From contig CAJTRE010000020.1 of the NCBI GenBank assembly GCA_910578495.1, positions 1-36,557 of the forward strand: a stretch of 36,557 nt of DNA, read 5' to 3'. The DNA is from an uncultured Dorea sp. (lineage in GTDB: Bacteria; Bacillota; Clostridia; Lachnospirales; Lachnospiraceae). The notes beneath the pieces were generated by a model. The model did no database searches, was not told the origin of the DNA, and worked only from the letters and a program-made list of their open reading frames with translations. This document shows positions 32,214 through 36,557 of the stretch, one piece after another; position 1 is the first letter of the stretch, and each line of letters opens with the position of its first letter. Made by a program: the position numbers and the translations under genes.

Positions 32214-33123
32214 AACACTCCTTTCTAATCACCTTCCTTAGAACCTTTTCATAACCAAGCAGGCTTGCCTCCCGCTCAAACTGTCGAATCTTCGCTTCAC
32301 CGCAGCGATCTTTAAGCCACAGCATATGAATCTCCGTACAGATATTAAGAAGCTTTAACACTTCCGGGATTCCCTCGTCAATATCCAGAATCAGCACCTC
32401 ATAAATACTCTCTTCCAGAATTTTTCGGACAAGTTCCACCCACTCTTCTGCTTTGATACTTTTCATGTCTTCTGCAACCGGCATGGGCAGTATATAATCC
32501 AGTTTTTTTCGGTGTCTCACAACGGTTGTAAGCAAAAGTCCCAGATTGCCTTTTTCCTGTCTCGCATAATAGAGCACATCCGAAAGCGTCTGTTCCCCTT
32601 CCTCAAAATGTCCGTCGATTCCTCCATACAGTTCCAGATTCAAATACAGTACATTTCTGGAAACTGCCAGATCCTCGCCCAATTTCAGTCCATACTCCGT
32701 TTTTCCAATGCGGTGTACCGGTGAAAAGATTCCTATCACCTTTGCCGCCTTTTTCCTCCCGGATTTACAGAAGATACCTTCCTCCTTTTCCTGAAGTCCA
32801 CATTCCCGGATAAGCTCCGCCATAATCTGTCTGCCAGACTGATATTTGTACAAGAGACTCTCTCCTTCTCCCGCTCTCACATCCCTGTGGCTGTAAAGTA
32901 AGAATACTTTCCCTGCTTCTATCTGGCTTCTATCCTCTTTCCTATACTCAGCGGACAGGAAAAGAAGATGTATCCGCGTCTCTTTAGCCAGGACTTTTAA
33001 CTGACTCATGGTACTGCACACCTGAACCTGAACCGCAAGTTCTTTCTTCTGCATCAAATACACTGCCAACGCCTGTGCATATTCTTCTTCCGAATCACAA
33101 ATGATTAAATTTTTACTGCTCAC
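32176..33123 (-). CDS. tadZ: TadZ/CpaE-like pilus localisation protein
   Basis: A 315-residue protein starting with GTG after GGAGGTAC. Residues 1-110 resemble a receiver-like domain without the full phosphoacceptor set (LIICDSEEEYAQAL, then HLLFLSAEY). The rest is a degenerate MinD/ParA-type ATPase with KVIGIFSPVHRIGKTEYGLKLG at the nucleotide loop and VLILDIDEGIPEV at Walker B. TadZ proteins place the Tad machine at a cell pole. First gene of the tad operon. Confidence 0.8.
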   Translation of the reverse strand: MSSKNLIICDSEEEYAQALAVYLMQKKELAVQVQVCSTMSQLKVLAKETRIHLLFLSAEYRKEDRSQIEAGKVFLLYSHRDVRAGEGESLLYKYQSGRQIMAELIRECGLQEKEEGIFCKSGRKKAAKVIGIFSPVHRIGKTEYGLKLGEDLAVSRNVLYLNLELYGGIDGHFEEGEQTLSDVLYYARQEKGNLGLLLTTVVRHRKKLDYILPMPVAEDMKSIKAEEWVELVRKILEESIYEVLILDIDEGIPEVLKLLNICTEIHMLWLKDRCGEAKIRQFEREASLLGYEKVLRKVIRKECYDRGRATTCKDS

Positions 33124-33240
33124 ATAATGTACCTCCCGTATCCTATACGTCTTCTTTTGCCTTTCTTCCCTTGAATTCTCTGCCGAAACAGCTGGAAATT
33201 CTTGAACTAAATGAAACTATCAATAGATAAAACAATCAGA

Positions 33241-33264
33241 TACAAGTCCTCTGTGCGACTTGTA
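33241..33264 (-). promoter_or_regulatory. 5'-end stem-loop of the tad transcript
   Basis: TACAAGTC and GACTTGTA form a perfect 8-bp stem with an eight-base loop. The predicted transcription start (about 33263) places this hairpin at the very 5' end of the mRNA, where such structures protect against decay. The remaining leader of about 120 bases to the GTG has no other clear feature. Confidence 0.5.
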
Positions 33265-33269
33265 GGACG

Positions 33270-33298
33270 ATTATAACCCCTCTTTTTCTTTCTGTCTA
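33270..33298 (-). promoter_or_regulatory. Promoter of the tad operon
   Basis: On the minus strand -35 TAGACA (33298-33293), a 17-base spacer, and a perfect -10 TATAAT (33275-33270). It lies in the 349-base gap between tadZ and the divergent sfp gene. Confidence 0.7.
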
Positions 33299-33396
33299 TA
33301 CCCTAAGCACAAATCCAAACATCTTTGTGAATCCTTACCAAAATCCGTCAAATTTTTTCTCCACATAATCCACTGAAATATTTTCGTTTTTTCTCC

Positions 33397-33425
33397 TTTT
33401 CAAACCTTTTCACAAAAGTTATAAT
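33397..33425 (+). promoter_or_regulatory. Promoter of the phosphopantetheinyl transferase gene
   Basis: -35 TTTTCA (33397-33402), a 17-base spacer and a perfect -10 TATAAT (33420-33425), about 48 bases before the ATG at 33473, which has GAAAGGA upstream. Confidence 0.55.
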
Positions 33426-33472
33426 GAATTATCGTTAAAAATGACAGTTTTGATTTCCCGAAAGGATTCCCT

Positions 33473-34195
33473 ATGAATATACTTACTTTTACTTTGAAAG
33501 AGATAAACGCTCCTGTTTCTCGAACGCTCCATACCGGCCAGATTCATGTATGGATGTTCTCTCTTGCTGACACTTATGACATCCGCATGTATTTTTCTCT
33601 CCTGAATCCGGAAGAAAAAAAGCAGCTCGGACACTTTCAGAAAGAAAGCGACCAAAACCGCAGTTTGATTGGACATTCTATGTTAAGACATCTGCTGGGG
33701 CGTTATCTTTCTTACCCGGCAGAAAAACTATGTTTTGAAACAGGTCCTTACGGAAAACCGTTTCTTGCGAATGATAACTTGCCATTTCCAATAAATTTTA
33801 ATCTTTCACATTCAGGAGAATGGATCGTCCTTGCATTTTCCCCTGACGGACCTATCGGAATTGATATTGAAAAGCCCCGCATATCCATAGACAGCCTAAA
33901 GATTATTAAACGTTTCTTTCATCCTGCGGAGTTCCACATATTTTCCTCAATGGAAGAAAACGACCGGGAACTTTTGTTTTTCCGCTATTGGACGATTCGG
34001 GAGGCATTTTTGAAAGGACTTGGCGGCGGATTTTCCTTATCCCCAGACTCCTTTCTCGTGAAACCATTAGACCGACAGGATATCCATGCGGCATTATATC
34101 AGATTATCGGAAATTCAAACGACTATTCTAACTGGCGTGTGCAGGCTGTAAACGCTCCGGACACCTATGTCTGCAGCGTTTGTTACCAGATATAA
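33473..34195 (+). CDS. 4'-phosphopantetheinyl transferase (Sfp type)
   Basis: A 240-residue enzyme that moves phosphopantetheine from CoA to a Ser of carrier proteins. Motifs are NFNLSHSGEWIVLAFS (109-124), PIGIDIEKPR with the Mg-binding GIDIE (129-133), and YWTIREAFLKGLGGGF (172-187), where the usual Lys-Glu is Arg-Glu. The length fits the Sfp/Gsp subfamily, which serves peptide or polyketide synthases, rather than AcpS. No synthase lies in the window. Confidence 0.88.
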   Translation: MNILTFTLKEINAPVSRTLHTGQIHVWMFSLADTYDIRMYFSLLNPEEKKQLGHFQKESDQNRSLIGHSMLRHLLGRYLSYPAEKLCFETGPYGKPFLANDNLPFPINFNLSHSGEWIVLAFSPDGPIGIDIEKPRISIDSLKIIKRFFHPAEFHIFSSMEENDRELLFFRYWTIREAFLKGLGGGFSLSPDSFLVKPLDRQDIHAALYQIIGNSNDYSNWRVQAVNAPDTYVCSVCYQI

Positions 34196-34202
34196 CCATA
34201 TA

Positions 34203-34412
34203 TCAAAACCCTTGATAAAAAGAAATTCCGTATAAAAGGGCAACTCCCGGCGTTCCTAAGACTCCCGAGGTCACAAAAGTCGCCGGATTCATACCCACAC
34301 GTACATTGATGTCCTGTGAAATTAAAAATTGATTGATAAAAAATATCATTGCAAAGCCAATAATTGCACGTATAAAAAAATTAACAACGACACTTGAGCG
34401 ATTTTCCGGCAT
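34203..34412 (-). CDS. bofA: Pro-sigma-K processing inhibitor BofA family
   Basis: A 69-residue membrane protein of the BofA family: FFIRAIIGFAMIFFINQFL, then VGMNPATFVTSGVLGTPGVALLYGI, the conserved C-terminal helix pair with the NPATF motif. In Bacillus BofA holds the SpoIVFB protease inactive until the sigma-K checkpoint. It is convergent with sfp (seven bases) and starts after AGAAGGAATT. It supports a spore-forming host. Confidence 0.85.
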   Translation of the reverse strand: MPENRSSVVVNFFIRAIIGFAMIFFINQFLISQDINVRVGMNPATFVTSGVLGTPGVALLYGISFYQGF

Positions 34413-34531
34413 ATGAATTCCTTCTTTCCTCTTTCTATATCCATATATATCCTTTTCTTTTGTATTTTATTCCCCCAATCTGTCCATACTATAGATAACT
34501 TTAAACATTTCAGGGAAGAAGAGGTACATGT

Positions 34532-34735
34532 ATGAAACGATTCTTACAACGCCCCACAGACCGAAAAAACAAACCGCTTTTGGAAGAAATCAGACAGGCA
34601 AAGCAGGACATTGACGATGCATATAACAATTTTCAAAATGCTTCTGATCCTGACCTGATTGACTGCTACATCTATGAAAGCAACGCTGCCTGGATGCGTT
34701 ATTGCTTTCTTTTGCGGCAAGCCAAAGCAGACTAA
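34532..34735 (+). CDS. DUF2508 (YaaL-like) protein
   Basis: A 67-residue helical protein (PLLEEIRQAKQDIDDAYNNF, then YESNAAWMRYCFLLRQAK), the DUF2508 pattern. Its position beside bofA is conserved among Firmicutes, though here the two genes are divergent. It starts after AAGAAGAGG and ends in a strong terminator. Function unknown. Confidence 0.8.
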   Translation: MKRFLQRPTDRKNKPLLEEIRQAKQDIDDAYNNFQNASDPDLIDCYIYESNAAWMRYCFLLRQAKAD

Positions 34736-34776
34736 AAACCGGAAAGACTTGTAATTTCCAAGTCTTTCCGGTTTTT
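34734..34776. terminator. Strong bidirectional intrinsic terminator
   Basis: An 18-bp perfect stem with a seven-base loop (TAATTTC) at 34752-34758: AAAAACCGGAAAGACTTG and its complement, flanked by A and T runs. It ends the DUF2508 gene on the plus strand and the tsaC-upp-dCMP deaminase operon on the minus strand. Confidence 0.9.
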
Positions 34777-34785
34777 TTATCCGGT

Positions 34786-35274
34786 TTACAATTCAATCTG
34801 TATAATCCGGTTACTTCTATGATACTGATGATAACGCACTCCTGCCGCATCAAACATCCGCATGGACGCCTGTACAGACGGCGTATCTACATATTTATTA
34901 CTGTCAAAAATTACTTCTTTAATTCCGCTTTGTATGATTGCCTTTGCACATTCATTACAGGGAAATAAAGATACATAAAGCTTCGCACCCTCAAGACTGC
35001 CGCCCCGGTAATTTAAAATCGCGTTCAATTCACTGTGCACTGTGTAAACATATTTTGTCTCTAATGGATTCTCTCCCTCCCTTGTCCATGGAAACTCATC
35101 ATCCGAACAGCCTTTCGGAAGTCCGTTATATCCCATAGACAATATTTTATTATCCTGACTCACGATACAACAGCCCACCTGTGTGCTCGGATCTTTGGAG
35201 CGCAATCCCGAAAGCATTGCAACCCCCATAAAATACTCATCCCAGGTAATATAATCCTCTCTTTTGTCCGCCAT
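34786..35274 (-). CDS. comEB: dCMP deaminase (ComEB-like)
   Basis: A 162-residue zinc deaminase converting dCMP to dUMP for dTTP synthesis. Zinc ligands are in VHSELNAIL (His80, proton-shuttle Glu82; the middle residue is Ser rather than the usual Ala) and FPCNECAK (Cys106, Cys109). KDPSTQVGCCIV is the usual N-terminal signature. ATG 35274 follows GGGAGG; the upstream frame to 35451 overlaps upp and has no site. Last gene of its operon. Confidence 0.88.
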   Translation of the reverse strand: MADKREDYITWDEYFMGVAMLSGLRSKDPSTQVGCCIVSQDNKILSMGYNGLPKGCSDDEFPWTREGENPLETKYVYTVHSELNAILNYRGGSLEGAKLYVSLFPCNECAKAIIQSGIKEVIFDSNKYVDTPSVQASMRMFDAAGVRYHQYHRSNRIIQIEL

Positions 35275-35294
35275 TGGAACATCCTCCCATTTCT

Positions 35295-35924
35295 TTATTT
35301 TGTACCAAATATACGGTCGCCCGCGTCTCCAAGCCCCGGAACAATATATTTGTGTTCGTTCAGACACTCGTCTAACGCTCCAATATAGAGGTCCACATCC
35401 GGATGTGCCTTTATCATACGCTCTACACCTTCCGGAGCCGCAATAATACACATGAAACGGATATTTTTCACGCCCTTATTTTTCAACATCTGAAGCGCCG
35501 CCACACTAGAACCTCCGGTTGCAAGCATCGGATCGACAACAAACACTTCTCTCTCTTCACAATCTGATGGAAGTTTGCAATAATATTCTATGGGTTCAAA
35601 TGTATCCGGATCACGATACAATCCTATATGACCTACCTTTGCCGCTGGAATCATATTCAGTATTCCATCCACCATTCCAAGACCGGCTCTTAAAATCGGA
35701 ACTACTGCCAGCTTCTTTCCACCAAGCTCCTTTGCCGTCATCTCGCAGATTGGAGTTTTAATTGTTACGTCCTGAAGCTTCAGATTCCTCATCGCTTCAT
35801 AGCACATCAAAGAAGCGATTTCTCCTACAATCTCACGAAATTCTTTGGAGCCGACTTCTTCCCTGCGAATATAGTTTATCTTGTGTTGAATTAACGGATG
35901 ATCCATAACCTGTACTTTTGCCAT
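35295..35924 (-). CDS. upp: Uracil phosphoribosyltransferase
   Basis: A 209-residue salvage enzyme: uracil plus PRPP gives UMP. Full length. PILRAGLGMVDG (76-87), the PRPP loop VVDPMLATGGSS (129-140), and the uracil-binding end YIVPGLGDAGDRIFGT are all present. It starts after AAGGAGG, 21 bases after tsaC/sua5, and ends 20 bases before the deaminase gene. Confidence 0.97.
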   Translation of the reverse strand: MAKVQVMDHPLIQHKINYIRREEVGSKEFREIVGEIASLMCYEAMRNLKLQDVTIKTPICEMTAKELGGKKLAVVPILRAGLGMVDGILNMIPAAKVGHIGLYRDPDTFEPIEYYCKLPSDCEEREVFVVDPMLATGGSSVAALQMLKNKGVKNIRFMCIIAAPEGVERMIKAHPDVDLYIGALDECLNEHKYIVPGLGDAGDRIFGTK

Positions 35925-35945
35925 TTTTATCCTCCTTACCTGACC

Positions 35946-36557
35946 TTATACATTTATGATATAGTGTCCCGCCGCCTTAGACAGACGGTTCATAATAGCG
36001 CTTCCTATACCGCTTGCGGTAAATGACTCACTATATATGTAGTCTACTTTATCTTTATCAAACTCTCTCAAAATCCCATAAAGATGAGTAGCTATCGTCG
36101 TTTCATCTTCCCTTGTTCCGATAGACTTGACATCCCCGCACTCATATCGGTCAATCGTTTCCTTCGTTCCGATGATCCCAACCTTATATCCTTTGCCCGT
36201 CTGCTCTTTTGCCATAGCATTAATGGCAGACACAACCTTATCTATCGCGCCCTCTACAATACAAAGCTCTGCTTTGGGCGCATAGTGCCGATACTTCATT
36301 CCCGGAGCTTTGGGTTTTACTTTACTCTTAGGATCAATGACGGTAATATCTTCTGCTACCTCCCCAATCAGGTCTTCCAGCATCTCTTTTGTGACTGCCC
36401 CCGGACGCAGAATCATCGGAGGTGTAACCGTCATATCGAGAATCGTAGACTCTACGCCAATATCTACCGCCCCTCCATCTACGATCATCTCAATCTTCCC
36501 AGCCAAATCTTCCTCCACATGATGAGCGGTTGTAGGACTTGGCCTTCCCGATGTATT
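35946..36557 (-). CDS. L-threonylcarbamoyladenylate synthase (Sua5/TsaC), 3' part
   Basis: The frame is open to the window edge, so the gene is partial. Residues visible include GRPSPTTAHHV, VDIGVESTILDMT, PMILRPGAVT, and PKAPGMKYRHYAP, which links to the C-terminal Sua5 domain (GYKVGIIGTKETI, then SIGTRE, ending AIMNRLSKAAG). The enzyme makes the TC-AMP used for the t6A modification of ANN-decoding tRNAs. The presence of the C-terminal domain makes it the Sua5 type rather than the short TsaC. It leads into upp. Confidence 0.93.
   Translation of the reverse strand, partial: NTSGRPSPTTAHHVEEDLAGKIEMIVDGGAVDIGVESTILDMTVTPPMILRPGAVTKEMLEDLIGEVAEDITVIDPKSKVKPKAPGMKYRHYAPKAELCIVEGAIDKVVSAINAMAKEQTGKGYKVGIIGTKETIDRYECGDVKSIGTREDETTIATHLYGILREFDKDKVDYIYSESFTASGIGSAIMNRLSKAAGHYIINV

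Overview
The window looks like a low-to-mid GC spore-forming Clostridia genome, probably Lachnospiraceae. The evidence is a BofA gene next to a DUF2508/YaaL gene, a Tad pilus operon of clostridial type, strong AGGAGG ribosome sites, and Firmicute-type conjugation genes. About the first 29 kb is part of an integrative and conjugative element (ICE). About the last 7.5 kb is host chromosome.

Left part (1-7400, nearly all minus strand): the transfer module. Reading in the transcription direction (right to left) come a DUF7768-like gene, a hairpin-rich candidate oriT, a small membrane protein, MobC, a MOBP-type relaxase with its HYHNH motif, PcfB (DUF3801), an LtrC/ArdC-like protein, a small protein, DUF4314 and the VirD4/TraG coupling protein. 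The coupling gene is split after its VTDPKG motif by a group II intron. The intron's own reverse transcriptase is in turn split inside its YADD active-site motif by a second group II intron that runs off the left edge: an intron within an intron.

Middle part (7400-22800): replication, DNA-modification, surface and maintenance genes. They comprise a beta-class DNA methyltransferase, a DUF3991/TOPRIM primase-like protein, a MetK (SAM synthetase), a 1462-residue multi-domain LPXTG-type adhesin with its class B sortase, an amidoligase/gamma-glutamylcyclotransferase pair, a cytosine-C5 methyltransferase, a two-domain RHH-like DNA-binding protein with an acidic tail, and an actin-type ParM/ParR pair. 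At 22467-22577 a divergent control region has a strong minus-strand promoter and two 19-bp repeats beside an XRE regulator. It probably switches the whole leftward block.

Cargo (22800-28940): visibly AT-rich. A leftward pair (a zinc-finger HNH-like protein and a DUF6994-like protein) diverges from a rightward pair made of a phosphoribosyltransferase-domain protein and a DprA-domain protein. The second pair has the architecture of the ShosTA anti-phage toxin-antitoxin system. Three small leftward genes follow, one a GNAT acetyltransferase. This looks like a defence island at the end of the element.

Junction and chromosome (28940-36557): a short Flp-type pilin ORF just downstream of tadC keeps its G/XXXXE prepilin processing site but loses its normal C-terminal half at about 28985. 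I infer that the element is inserted in flp. Then come tadC, tadB, tadA and tadZ (one leftward operon with a near-consensus promoter), an Sfp-type phosphopantetheinyl transferase, bofA, a DUF2508 gene, and the housekeeping operon tsaC/sua5 (partial) - upp - dCMP deaminase, which ends at a strong bidirectional terminator. I saw no tRNA, rRNA, CRISPR array or IS element.
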